64,000 nucleotides of DNA, taken from Theropithecus gelada. Lineage: Eukaryota; Chordata; Mammalia; Primates; Cercopithecidae. This document shows, one piece after another, positions 48,381-59,700 of the stretch (positions are counted from its first letter, which is position 1; every line of letters starts with the position of its first letter). The stretch is from positions 122,401,152-122,465,151 of the forward strand of contig NC_037669.1 of the NCBI RefSeq assembly GCF_003255815.1, written 5' to 3'. The position numbers and the translations under genes are program-made. The notes under the pieces are model-generated. The model was not told where the DNA came from. It was given only the letters and a program-made list of their open reading frames with translations, and made no database searches.

Positions 48381-50150
48381 CAGTCATACCTTGCTTTATT
48401 GAATTTTGCTTTATTGTGCTTCACAGATACTACATTTTTTACAAATTGAAGATTGAAGGTTCATGGCAAGTCTGCGTCGAGCAAGTCTATTGGTGTCAGT
48501 TTTTCAACTGCATGTGTTCACATTGTGTCACATTTTATTAATTCTCATAATATTTCAAACTTTTTCATTATTATTATATCAGTCACAGTGATCTGTGATC
48601 AGTGATCTTTAATATTACTATTGTAGTTGTTTTGGAGCACCACAAACTATGCCCATATAAGGTGGTGAATTTCATCAATAAATGTGGTATGTGTGTGTTC
48701 CAATCACTCTATTGACTTGTTGTTCCCCTTTTTCTTTTCCTTTCCTCAGGCCTCCATATCCCCTGAGACCCAGCAATATTGAAATTGGGCCAACTAATAA
48801 TCCTGCATTTAAGTGAATGTAGGATTAAACATTTAAGTGAAAGGAAGAGCCTCATGTCTCTCACCTTAAATCAAAAGCTAGAAATGATTAAGTTTAATGA
48901 GGAAGGCAAGTCAAAAGCCAAGACAGACCAAAGCTAAGCCTCTTATGCCAAACAGCTAAGTTAAGAATGCAAAAGAAAAGTTTTTGAAGGAAATTTAAAG
49001 GGCGGCTCTGGTGAACATGCAAATGGTAAGAAAATGAACAACCTTATTGCTGATATGGATAATATTTTAGTGATCTGGACATAAGATCAAACCATCCATA
49101 GCATTCCTTCAAGCCAAATTCCAATCCAGAGCAATGCTTTAACTCTCTTCAATTCTATGAAGACTGAGAAAAGCGAAAAAACTGCAAGAGAAAAAGTGGA
49201 AGCCAGCAGAGGTTGGTTCATGAGGTTTAAAGAAAGAAGATGTTTCCATAACATAGAAGTGCCAGGTGAAGCAGCAAATGCTGACATAGAAGCTGCAGCA
49301 AGTTATTCAAAAGATATAGCTAAGATTTTGCTGAAGCCTACTACATTAACAAGAGATTTTCAAACAAAACAGCCTTCTGTTGGAAAAAGATACCATTTAG
49401 GACTCTCATAGCTAGAGAAGAGAAGTCAATGCCTGGCTTCAAAGCTTCAAAGAACAGACTGAGTTTCTCATTAGGGGTGAATAAAGCTGGTGACTTTAAG
49501 TTGAAGGCAGTGCTCATTTACCATTCTACAAATCCTAGAGCCCTTAAGAATTATGCTAAATCTAGGCCTATGTTCTACAAATGAAACAACAAAGCCTTGT
49601 TGACAGCAATCTGTTTACAAGTGGTTTACTGAATATTTTAAGCCCACTATGGCGACATACTACTCAGAGAGAAAAAAAAAAGATTTGTTTCAAAATATTA
49701 CTCCGTATTTACAATTCACCTGGTCACCCATGAGCGCCAAAAAGAAAATGCACAAGGATATTAATGTCATTTTCTTGCCTGCAAACACACCATCCATTCT
49801 GCAGTCAATGGATCAAAGAGAAATTATTACTTTTAAGTCTTATTATACTGCCAGTGATAATGATCCTTCTGATGGATCTGGGCAAAGTAACTTGAAGACC
49901 TTCTGGAAAGTATTCACATTCCAGATGTCATTAAGAACATTCGTGATTCATGAGGAAAGGTCAAAATATCATCATTAATAAGAATTTGGAAAAGGTTGAT
50001 TACAACCCTCATCAATGACTTTGAGGGGTTCAAGACTTCAGTGGACGAAATAACATAACTTTTATATATATGCTGAGAAACCAAAAAATTATATAATTAG
50101 CTTTATTGTGATATTCACATTACTATGGTTGCCTGGACCTAAACTTGCAA
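48381..50150 (+). mobile_element. Tigger1 DNA transposon, internally deleted and 3'-clipped
   Basis: The left terminal repeat cagtcataccttgctttatt starts at 48381 right after TA (48379-48380). It is followed by the Tigger1 5' region (gagcaagtctattggtgtca) and the transposase gene remnant. A junction at about 50050-50056 joins late coding sequence directly to the element's 3' part (cataacttttatata, then tagctttattgtgatattca), removing roughly 0.8-0.9 kb of the expected 2.4-kb element. The right end stops at aaacttgcaa, about 20 bp short of the terminal repeat, where L1 sequence begins. The copy is immobile. Confidence 0.92.
48838..50050 (+). pseudogene. Tigger1 (pogo-type) transposase remnant
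   Basis: Decayed coding sequence for the pogo-family transposase, a nuclear DDE enzyme with an N-terminal CENP-B-type DNA-binding part. Remnant pieces readable in frame include 49157-49411 (RGWFMRFKERRCFHNI, the CENP-B-type helix-turn-helix region) and 49649-49978 (INVIFLPANTPSILQSMDQ, catalytic-core region). Several frameshifts separate these. In the frame reading IYNSPGHP (about 49707-49730) the catalytic Asp expected before NxPGH is replaced by Tyr (TAC at 49710-49712). The C-terminal third is deleted. No function is possible. Confidence 0.85.
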
Positions 50151-51402
50151 AATAATTATTTTGAACCCCTACCTTATGCAAAACTTAACTCAAAGTGGAT
50201 TAAAGATTTAAATGTAAGAGTAAGAACTATAAAACTCTTGGAAGAAAATATAAATGTAAATCTCTGTGAACCTGGACTATGCAATGGTTTCTTAGACCTG
50301 ACACCAAAAGCACAAGACACCAAAGGAAAATAAATAAATAAATAAATAGGATATATGCAAAATTTAAACCTTTTGTGCATTGAGGGATACTATAAAGAAA
50401 GTGAAAAGACAACCTATAGAAGGGGAGAAAATATTTGCAAGTCATATATCTGATAAGGGTCCGGTGTCCAAAATATATAAAGAACATTTACAACTTATGA
50501 TTAAAAAGACAAAAAATCTAATTTTTAAAATGAGCACAGAATTTGAATAGAAATTTCTCCAAATAAAGTATGCAATTGACCCATAGGTACATAAAAAGGC
50601 ATACAACATTATTAGTCATTCAGAAAATGTAAATCAAAAGTATAATAGATATCACCTCACATTCACTATAATTTATAGGCTACAATTTTTTTAAGTGAAC
50701 AATAAGTTTTGATGAGTAGAGATCTGGGAACATTCATACATTGCTGATGGGACTGTAAATAATGTGGCCACTGCAGAACAGCTCCTCAAGCAGTTAAGCA
50801 GAGTAATCATATGACCTAGCATTTTTACAACTAGGCATCTACCCAAGAAAATTAGAAACAAATGTTCACAAAAATTTTTGTACACAAACGTTCATGGCAG
50901 TGTTATTCATAATGACCAAAAAGTAGAAACAGCCCAAATGATCATCAACTGGTGATTGAATAAAATATCTACCAACTGATGAATGGATAAATAAAATGTG
51001 ATACACTCACACGATGGAATGTTATTCAGCCATGAAAAAGAATGAAGTTCTGACACATGCAACAATGGGGGTAAACCCGAGAAACACTATGCTAAGTGAA
51101 GAAGCCAGGCAAAAAAAAAAAAAAAAAAAAGACATATCGTATGATTCCATCTATATGAAATATCCAAAATAAGTAAATCCATAAATCCGTAGATTAGTGG
51201 TTGCCTGGAGTTGGAGGGAGGTGAGAGTGGGGAAAAATTGCAAATGGGTATGGAATTTTTTTGGAGGGGATAAAAATATCCTAGAACTAGATGGTGGTGA
51301 TGTTTGCACCATTTTGGAAATATACTAAAAATAACTGAATTGTATACTTTCAAAATGGTAAATTTTATCATATGTAAATTATATCTCAGTTTTTTTAAAC
51401 CA
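50151..51402 (+). mobile_element. Old L1 (L1M-type), ORF2 end and 3' UTR
   Basis: Plus-strand L1 starting near the phrase ccttatgcaaaacttaactc. It runs through agaaaatatttgcaagtcat, gggactgtaaataatgtggc and tggaatgttattcagccatg to the 3' UTR (agattagtggttgcctggag, gatggtggtgatgtttgcac), ending at ttatatctcag plus a T/A run. Many stops and frameshifts occur, an AAAT run (50327-50349) and an expanded A run (about 51110-51130) interrupt it, and the age is clearly much greater than the two L1PA copies. It begins exactly where the Tigger1 ends. Confidence 0.9.
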
Positions 51403-51474
51403 TCACAGTTTGGGAGGGAAGGATGGGGAAAGGAAGAGAATCGTGGAAAGGGAATAGTTTGAACAAGAAGCTAC
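51403..51474. other. Short single-copy linker
   Basis: G-rich single-copy sequence with nothing recognised. Confidence 0.4.
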
Positions 51475-51600
51475 AGTGTTCATTAATTCATTCAATGAAC
51501 CTATTAAGCACCTACTACATGTCAGGCATTTTGATAGTCACTGGGGATATTGAACAGAGGGAAAAAGGCAATTACTATGAAATTTTAGTGTTGTCATGGA
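51475..51600 (+). mobile_element. L2 3' end
   Basis: The hallmark string ttcattcaatgaacctatta, agcacctactacatgtcagg and gatagtcactggggatattg fits the 3' part of L2. Confidence 0.75.
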
Positions 51601-52613
51601 GATCCTGAAATTTAAAACAGTAATGTTTATTAAATGACCAAGATAATTTAAAGAACTTAATAAAAACACTCCAGAGATGAACAATACACTACATGTCCCT
51701 GGGGCTAGTGAGGTTAGTAGGTAAAAAATACATCAAAAAACATTAGTATGGTGAGTTTGTGTTTAAAATTTTTCTTTTTAAAAATTATTTTCTTATATCA
51801 TTTTTATAAGCTTTTTAAAAGATGGAAACTAACCTATACACTGTATACATACAACCCTTCCTGAAGCCGTCCTCCAGTGCATTCACCTTGCTGTGACTTG
51901 ACTTGTTCCTTCCTTCATGTTGAATGCCAATGCTCAGAGAGGGAGAAAATCAGGGTCAGAGGGTCCTTAACCTTTCTGCCCCATTCCACACATTTTGTAC
52001 AGCAGTTACTGTCTCTTAGGCCACTTAAATAGACAACCTAAAAATGGCCTGGCCAGGTAGAAATATGTGTGCATATTCTAACATTTAAATATTTTTCCTC
52101 AGTTGCCAATTGGAATGCTTGTTTCTGGCTTCCTCAAATTGACTTTATTTTTTCCTTTCCCTCTTAAATAATGTTTCTTGGAGAGAAAAGATATGGACCA
52201 TTTTATTTACTGTTGCTTGGCTACAAGGACACTGTATTATGTGATCAGCATTTAGTTATGCACAATTGATACAAAAGCATCTGTTTTAGCTGCTTAGCAA
52301 TTGCTCCTAATAACGGAAATCACTATTGTTCTACAGATAAATGTGTCTCTCCATCAGTCCACAAATTCTCTGCTGAAATGCATCTATGAAATAGTTTGTA
52401 AAAGGATTATTAGGAAAAATGATTTAATGCAATCTATTTTTAAAAAAGATTATCATCATCACCATCATCATCATTCTCTCCTTGAGGACACACAGATACT
52501 TATTCAATATTAACCAACGATGAAATAGATCACTGAAGTTATATATGAGGAAAAGTCAAACAGTTGAGTATTATGCTAGTAGTAAAACTAACAAGAGCGG
52601 AAAATAAAAGCCT
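51601..52613. other. Single-copy AT-rich DNA
   Basis: No gene. An (ATC)n-type tract lies at about 52448-52476 (listed separately). Confidence 0.5.
52448..52476. repeat. (ATC)n trinucleotide tract
   Basis: About eight ATC units with one ACC variant (atcatcatcaccatcatcat). Short and imperfect. Confidence 0.9.
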
Positions 52614-52661
52614 AGGTTGAGACCAAACTCAAACTGCAGGTTGAGACCAAACTCAAACTGC
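52614..52661. repeat. Perfect 24-bp tandem duplication
   Basis: The unit at 52614-52637, beginning aggttgagaccaaac, is repeated without a mismatch at 52638-52661. Two copies only. Confidence 0.97.
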
Positions 52662-53339
52662 CTATGTGGTTAACACAACATTCTTGTGGTCCTTAGGTCA
52701 CTAAAAAGCCAGAAAAAAATTGAAAAATATATACATATAAGATGTAAGCTACTGCCAGATGTATAATAACGCTTTATTAATACTACTAACTTTGTTTTTA
52801 TTCCTCCTCTAGAATGCTTATACTTACATGGATAAAGTAGGATGAATATAATTGCACCTTTTGTAGTTGTAGTGTGACAAGGCAAGAAATAATAGACTTC
52901 TCCCACATTTTCTTCCTGGGAATTGTATATAGTGTTAAATCATGAAGAGAAGAATGAATATTAACATGAGGATTGTAGAAGCAGAGGAAAATGGAAGTCA
53001 CCAAAAATTGGAGAATCTGAAATCCACGGTAAATGTTACCACTGGCTTTGCTGGATACCCCCAGCAAACTTAGGCTACCCCCATGCTTGCCTTTCCTCTA
53101 ATACAGAATCAGTTAAGTATAATCTACCTAACCTATTTTACATTTGCTATGAGGATTTAATTAGATAAATTACATAAAAGCATGTTATAAAACAACAACA
53201 AAAAAAATACAAGCTAACTGGTCATGATATGTATGAACGGAAAATAAGGGAAAAATCTATTTTCATGTTTTACTCTATTCATTGTTTGTAAAACTTATGT
53301 TAGATGAGGTCCACAATTTCTGTCTGGTTTAGTTTTTAT
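52662..53339. other. Single-copy AT-rich DNA
   Basis: No gene or repeat recognised. Confidence 0.5.
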
Positions 53340-53430
53340 TGGTATATTTTAGTTGGTATATCCCTAACATCCAGAATGGTTCCTGGCACAGAGTAGGCAC
53401 TCAATAACAATTTGCTGATCTATGAATGAG
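53340..53430 (+). mobile_element. MIR/L2 3' tail
   Basis: ccagaatggttcctggcaca, gagtaggcactcaataacaa and tgaatgagttgac fit the common MIR/L2 3' ending. The 5' part is too decayed to place. Confidence 0.65.
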
Positions 53431-54039
53431 TTGACATGTAAAATATACATTACTTTCCCTTTCATCTTTTCCTACAATATATATATCTGATACAAAAGTA
53501 TGACACATTTTTATTTCTACTCTATACAGGATAGAATATGTGTTTCTTAATTTAATCAATTGCCTGAAAGCAATAAAAGAGCACATTTTCAGTACAGAGG
53601 AAAGAAATTCAATGTCATGCATAAATTAGTACTGACTGAACACATGTTACACTAACAAGAAGGGAGGGTTCGAGATATTTTCTAATGATTTCTCTTGATT
53701 TATGTATTAGGGTTGACTCTGAACCTGAAATCAGCAGGCAGGGAGAGAAAACTTAGTAATATCTGCAATCTCTACACCTTAAACAACATGCACCACTTTT
53801 TCTAACAGCTTATTGGAATCACACAAAAGGAGTATAACCAGGGGCATGAAAAAATTTTAAAGGCTTTTCCAGAAAAGGGGGTGTCTGTTAAAGAATTGTA
53901 ATGATAGACACATTCTTGAGAAAGGGAAGCATTTTTATTTAAAAGTCACATATAAAAATATATTAGGCATCCCCATCTGCTAATCACATTTCAAAAGAGT
54001 TTTTCATGTTACCACACATAAAAATAATACCAGGTAGTC
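53431..54039. other. Single-copy AT-rich DNA
   Basis: No gene or repeat recognised. Confidence 0.5.
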
Positions 54040-54165
54040 ATTTCATTTCAATTTTACATAGGAGATGACAGAGTGACTAACTTATACAAGATCTCATAAC
54101 TAGAAAGCAATGGAGCTGGATTTGAATCCGACTTCGGCTGTACCTCCCACGATCCTTCCTTTGCA
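54040..54165 (-). mobile_element. MIR fragment, minus strand
   Basis: Antisense MIR phrases acaagatctcataactagaa and ggagctggatttgaatccga are adjacent and in order; the latter spans the tRNA-like B-box region. Confidence 0.7.
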
Positions 54166-55144
54166 TTTCACCTTCCTATTTATTCGGGGAGAAGGGAACC
54201 AGAGCAAATCACCAAGTCACAGCTACCGTGGGAATTATCCCATGTCCAGACAAGTTAGGAACTTTGCATGGGCACCACTAATTTTATTGGCCAGTGGGAG
54301 CCTGACTGATTTTGAAGCCAACTTCCAGCTAGATGAGGTAAAACATAGTGCGTAAACTTGCTATAAAGGTACAGATTGGTGTTTGGTTGCTGCAGGTTAT
54401 TTTAACTGCATTATGATATTATGCTTCTCAAATTGTGCCTGGGCTAGTATGGACCCATTCAGTTCCCAGGCTATGAAATTTTCCAGTTATCAGGCTAAAG
54501 GGAGGTACGAAACATGACCAAGGAATTTAAAATTAAGTGCAGCTGAAGACACTTCTTTTTGGTAAATGAGTAACAGAGCACAAGAGTTTAAGCCCCGGGA
54601 ATTAGGGAGCCTGTATCCGTGTGTATACATAGGTATATAAAAACACACTTCAGTGGACTACAGATGATGCATATGAAGAACAGGGAGGGGGGTGCAAGGA
54701 AAGCATTAATGCAGGGGGGGAAAAAAAGAAACCTAGAGACAGGGGTAGTAGTATCTACCCAGGGAGCAAGGAGCACTTTGTGAGCAGCAAAAGTGACCGA
54801 GTGAATGAGGAGAAAAGGTGTGAGGAGGACTGGTGCCCCTGCTACTGATGTTGAATTTAACCCTTGGTATTGGGGGTGAGGAGATGAGGGGAAGAACAAA
54901 AAAGGGATAAAACCTCAGCTTCCAAAAGACCTTTTTGAATCCAGATATAGTAACAGTGACCTCTGTCTCTGCAGGTATGTGTGGAGGCTCCTGGACTTCC
55001 CAGGACTTATTTAGCAGACCATCCTTACAAATTGCCCTAATGGTGGACAATCAGCTGTCTGGTTCATTCTGTGAGGGCTTGTGCTTTTTCTGTGGCCCTC
55101 TCAAAGATGCTACCACCTAAGGATGCAGAAATATGTGGGTATAA
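54166..55144. other. Single-copy DNA
   Basis: No gene. Local G runs occur near 54684-54720. Overlapping short frames of about 100 codons on the minus strand (54588-55050) have no domain. Confidence 0.45.
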
Positions 55145-55374
55145 AATGAGCCAGGCCTGGTTAGGTTCCTGCACTTGCTCTATGAGCTAAGGCACTTCCT
55201 TGGGCCTCAGAATCCTCCTTGTTAAGATGGGGAGATACACATATCTCTGCAGGTGTGAGTATTAGGAAGCTAATGCCTGTAAAGTGTTTGATACAGTATT
55301 TCCTCACACCAAGTGTGAGTTGTTCCCTATATGGTAGCTACGAAATTATCTTCACCACGATTATTATTAACTAT
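55145..55374 (+). mobile_element. MIR SINE
   Basis: ttcctgcacttgctctatga, aaggcacttccttgggcctc, gttaagatggggagatacac and cctgtaaagtgtttgataca occur in MIR order. The element ends where the MER5-like copy starts. Confidence 0.72.
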
Positions 55375-55553
55375 CAGTAGCTTTAAACGCTGGCTGCATT
55401 TTAGAATTACAGGAGGGACAAGGGCTAAATAATGTCAATAACCTGGCACCATCCCAGACAATTTGGGTATTAATCTCTAGAAATCTGGAGCACAGATATC
55501 TTTTATTTAAAAGTCTCCCAGGTGACTCTAACATTTAGTTCTTGTAGCCACTG
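55375..55553 (+). mobile_element. MER5A-like hAT-Charlie MITE
   Basis: cagtagctttaaacgctggc at the left and gtagccactg at the right are decayed inverted termini. The inner part (tagaaatctggagcacagat, agtctcccaggtgactctaa) fits MER5A. Length is 179 bp. No clean 8-bp duplication is visible. Confidence 0.75.
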
Positions 55554-57371
55554 TTCTATCTTTGGTCAACACCTTACCTGATTGCTACAACTCTTACTCC
55601 TTCTGAAATGGCCTACCCTTGAAACTGATAGGGGTACCATTTCTGCTCTCAGAGGTAGATTTACCAAGAGGCTTCTGAAACTTACAGTTCAGTCCTCCTT
55701 ACTTCTGAGCCCCATCCAAGGCCCTGAAACTAATTATCTATTCATAATTTTGTATTATTTTCACTAAATAAAGTCTTTGCATTGTATCGGTTTTAGGCTC
55801 CATGAAACCTGAATGTCTAAAGCCTTGTACCACTTCCCTTGAAGCAAGCAGAGAGCCCGAAATGCTTAACCTGTGCCTGGATTGAATGTGCTGTTGAAAT
55901 TTGGCATTAACTGGGCTGTGTCGGTCTTCCCCTAAATATTTGAAAAGTCGACATTACCTTGAATTGTTATTAGCTCTTACTGAGTCCTTTGTCTCTTTAA
56001 ATTCACTCTTCTAGTCTTTTTATTTTTAGCCTGATAAACAGCTGGCCTAGCTGGATGAACTATATCAACCACCAGCTGACAGCTAGCCTCGTCACCCCAT
56101 ATTTGTAGATTATACCCCCCAGTGGGCGCCTGGGAACATTTGGAGGACATGTGTAGCAAACTGACTACCACTTCTGGGTCTTTTCCAAAACTTAGGGTAT
56201 GAATTAACATTTCCTGAAAATAATGCTACTTAGTGACCTCCAATCCAGCATCTTATTTTCTTATCCCAATAAAAATAATAATTCTTTTTTATAATTTTCA
56301 CTATCTACCTAGAATCAGGAATTATCCTGTTTCTATCAATCTTCTGATCCCCAGAAAACTTAATTATCTTGTTGCAATTAATATTTCTGAGAGAAACTTC
56401 TATCTAAAATTTATTACATGAACAATTCACTTATCTCATAAATGCCATTTTGAAAGAGGCACTGTTCTTACTATTGCTACAGAATTCACGGTTTATCTCT
56501 ATAGAAAGTAGTATGTTTTTCAGTATGGTCCTCCAGGAAGAAAAAAAAATAAAACCTCATCACCTAAATTATTCTGTTATTTCAAAGGCTGACAGTTCAA
56601 TTCTCTGTAGAGAGACATAGGGTCAAGCTGCACAAGCGAAAGTAGCAGCTTCCAACATAGCATAATTTGTGGGGACAGACGGGAAGAGGGGCAACAAATC
56701 ATTCCACTGACTTCCATGGGGACAAACACGTTTGTCTGCTGATGCCTTGAATTGTGCATGCGTTTTTATTCAAGGATACAAATATTTATTACAGGAGAGT
56801 ATCCTTTTATTTTGGAAGCAAAAATTAATAAGCAGAAAGTAGGGAACCTAAAGAACAGGCTCCAAAACAGGTAAGAGTTAATAGTATCACAAAGGTTAGG
56901 AGAAGTATGAAAGTAGGCTTTCCATACCCTAAGGAAGACAATATTGGGAAAGCAAGGGAATTAATCAGATTAGACAGTGGTTTGGCAAAGTGTCACTATA
57001 AATGCTTTCATATTTATTTGTCATTGGAATAGAACATGTTTTGATGAAGTTCTTAAGAAATAGGCAGTAATTTTAAAAATATAAAACTTTAAAAATAGAT
57101 TTTTAAGGTAATTTCAAAATGTTATAAATGGATGTCTGTTTTTTTACTAAATCATTCTGTGTTTAAACTATTGATGTCGTATTAACTCAGAGGAAATACA
57201 TCTGTCATTTCATTAAGAAGTTTATCATTAAGGAACAAGTAAATCAGAACTGGACATTGAAATAAAATGAATATATAAATATGAAAAATATGACTCTGAA
57301 TATAAAATAAAAAGATTTACCAATTTAAATGATCATCTCTCTCATCGTTTTTCTCCAGATTATGTCTTTTT
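55554..57371. other. Single-copy AT-rich DNA
   Basis: No gene. An AATAAAG motif near 55766-55772 and short frames do not amount to a supported transcript end. Confidence 0.45.
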
Positions 57372-57395
57372 GAATAATTATTTATGTCATGTTTT

Positions 57396-57693
57396 GGCCG
57401 GGTGCAGTGGCTCATGCCTGTAATCCTAGCAATTTGGGAGGTCAAGGCAGGCAGATAACCTGAGGTTAGGAATTTGAGACCAGCCTGGTCAACATGGTGA
57501 AACCCTGTCTTTACTAAAAAATACAAACATTAGCCAGGTATGGTTGCGGGCACCTGTAATCCCAGCTACTTGGGAGGCTGAGGCAGGAGAATCATTTGAA
57601 CCCCGTAGGTGGAGGCTGCACTGAGCCAAGATTATGCCACTACACTCCAGCCTGTGAGACAAAGCCAAGACTCTGTCTCAAAAAAACAAAAAA
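57396..57693 (+). mobile_element. Alu SINE with 24-bp TSD
   Basis: Full-length plus-strand Alu, ggccgggtgcagtggctcat to gactctgtctc plus a short tail. It is flanked by a direct repeat starting gaataattatttatgt at 57372-57395 and 57694-57717, 24 bp long with a single mismatch. S-like by eye. The middle of the right monomer has a short deletion near cctgtgagac. Confidence 0.96.
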
Positions 57694-57717
57694 GAATAAT
57701 TATTTATGTAATGTTTT

Positions 57718-59700
57718 TAATATTTTCATTTCATTTGTTATCTTCTTTGACTTTTCTTTAGCCAATAGTGTTGCTTTTTCTTTGACTTAAAAGGTTTTCA
57801 ATATCTGGGGAGTCACTAAATGTCATAGACAGTATCTAACTGTCTGCGCCTAACAAGAATATGACTGCATCTTTAGAAAATGGCAGAGTTTTCCTGAGTC
57901 TTGCTGAAATTTGCTGAGTTATTTAATTTGCAAACAAATGTTTTTATCTACCTTGAAAGGCCTAATTGACAAAGGTGCAGAATTAGCCCACTAAAAATAA
58001 AACTTTCTTTTTTTTTTTGCAAAATTTCCTTTGTAGTTTTTTGCTCTTTATCACCAGGTGACAAAATTATGCACTTACGTGGAAAAGTAGTTTAAATATG
58101 GTGCCAGCTGCGGCATATGACTGCCTCAGGCAGTTAGAAATGTTTCCACTGATACCTCTGAGAGAAAAAATCATCACTCAATCTAACCATAAAAGCTACA
58201 CAGAGACAAAAATAAATCATTCTAAAAGAGCAAAGAAAAATATCATGTATCATAAATATACACTGGCAGGTATACATTAATAATAGGTACTGTACATATT
58301 TATTTCTTAGATTTATCAACTATTATATCTCCAAAGAGCATGCACATAATATGTATACATATGATGAGGATAAGTATTAACCAATAACAAAACATTCTAA
58401 TACTAATACATAAAACAATTAAGTAAAAAATTATATAATTTTATATTTTAAATTGTCTTGTAGATGAGAATAACAGAGATGGAGGCATACAAAGTTGATG
58501 CCAAAATGCATATTATTATAACACCCTGTGTGTGAGTCTGCATTTTAATAAGATCACTGATGACTCAGAAATGTTTTACAAATTGGCTCCAGTCTACAAG
58601 TCTTTAAAATTTATGATTATATTCACTTTATTCTGTGTACCTAGGTACTGTTTCAACATTTTAGATGTTTGTTCTTCAGAGGATACACATTTTAGATTTC
58701 TGCAAAGTTAAACTTGCTTAGCTAAACTTCCATTACTCTCAACTTGTAAATCATAAATAAGCTCTCAAAAATATTTTAAACTTAAATAAAAAGTACTGTC
58801 ATTTCAAATCTATATTTCTTTGATTTCTAATTGAAACAATACCTGATTCCCCATTTTCTATGTTGCATTAAACAATGTAATTTTTAGATCCTCAAGGTAT
58901 TTTTTTTTGTAATTTAAGAACGCTAAAATGAAAATACACAGAATTTATAAATGCTCATGTTAAGAAGGAAATCGCACTGTATAGTAAAAGGTCATTCTTA
59001 GATGACCAACACAAGGAGGAAGGGAAATGCATAATAAATATGTACATATATTTCTGGGTGGTATAAATTTTTGGCCTATAACTTTTTTCCTCTAATTATT
59101 CAAAACCCAGGTTTAGCTTCCTGCTGTCAATTATTAAATGAGCAAACAAGAACAATGAAAACACCACAGAGCATTATTTCCAGCCAGAGTTGACCTTCCT
59201 TCCTGAGAGTTATCCAGGAACGTGCAACACCCACATGGAAGAAACTATAAGGTCAGAAGGATCTCTTTTCATTATCATAGACTATGTTGTAGAATAGACA
59301 TTTTATCAAGCATGATAAAATCTGTCCTCAAAAGCACTTCTGAGGGCAAGTTGTGTCCCCTCAATGTGACCTTCACACAATTAACATTCTTCACAGTGGA
59401 AAGAAGAAAATGAGTTGAGGAGGCAGAGGCACAAGATCATTCTAGGTGAGTTTTATTGCCCCAAACATAGACATTTTAAAAGCTACCCTACGTTCATTCT
59501 GAATGGGGTGATCACTCCTTATTTTATGGAGGAAAAAGGCAAATTGAAACACCCTTCCCACAAAAAAAGCAATATTTTATTGGTTTCAATAAACTCACTC
59601 AAAGACTAATATTGAAAATTCTCACTTATTTTAGATATGTCTCTTCAAAGAAAGCCATAACACATAGTGTCCATAATTTTCAATGTTTAAAAATAGTAAC
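57718..59700. other. Single-copy AT-rich DNA
   Basis: No gene or repeat recognised. A T run lies near 58009-58018. Confidence 0.5.

Noticed and set aside
55740..55810. AATAAAG signal as a possible transcript 3' end
   Set aside because: No open reading frame or exon structure leads to it; the hexamer is frequent in AT-rich DNA.
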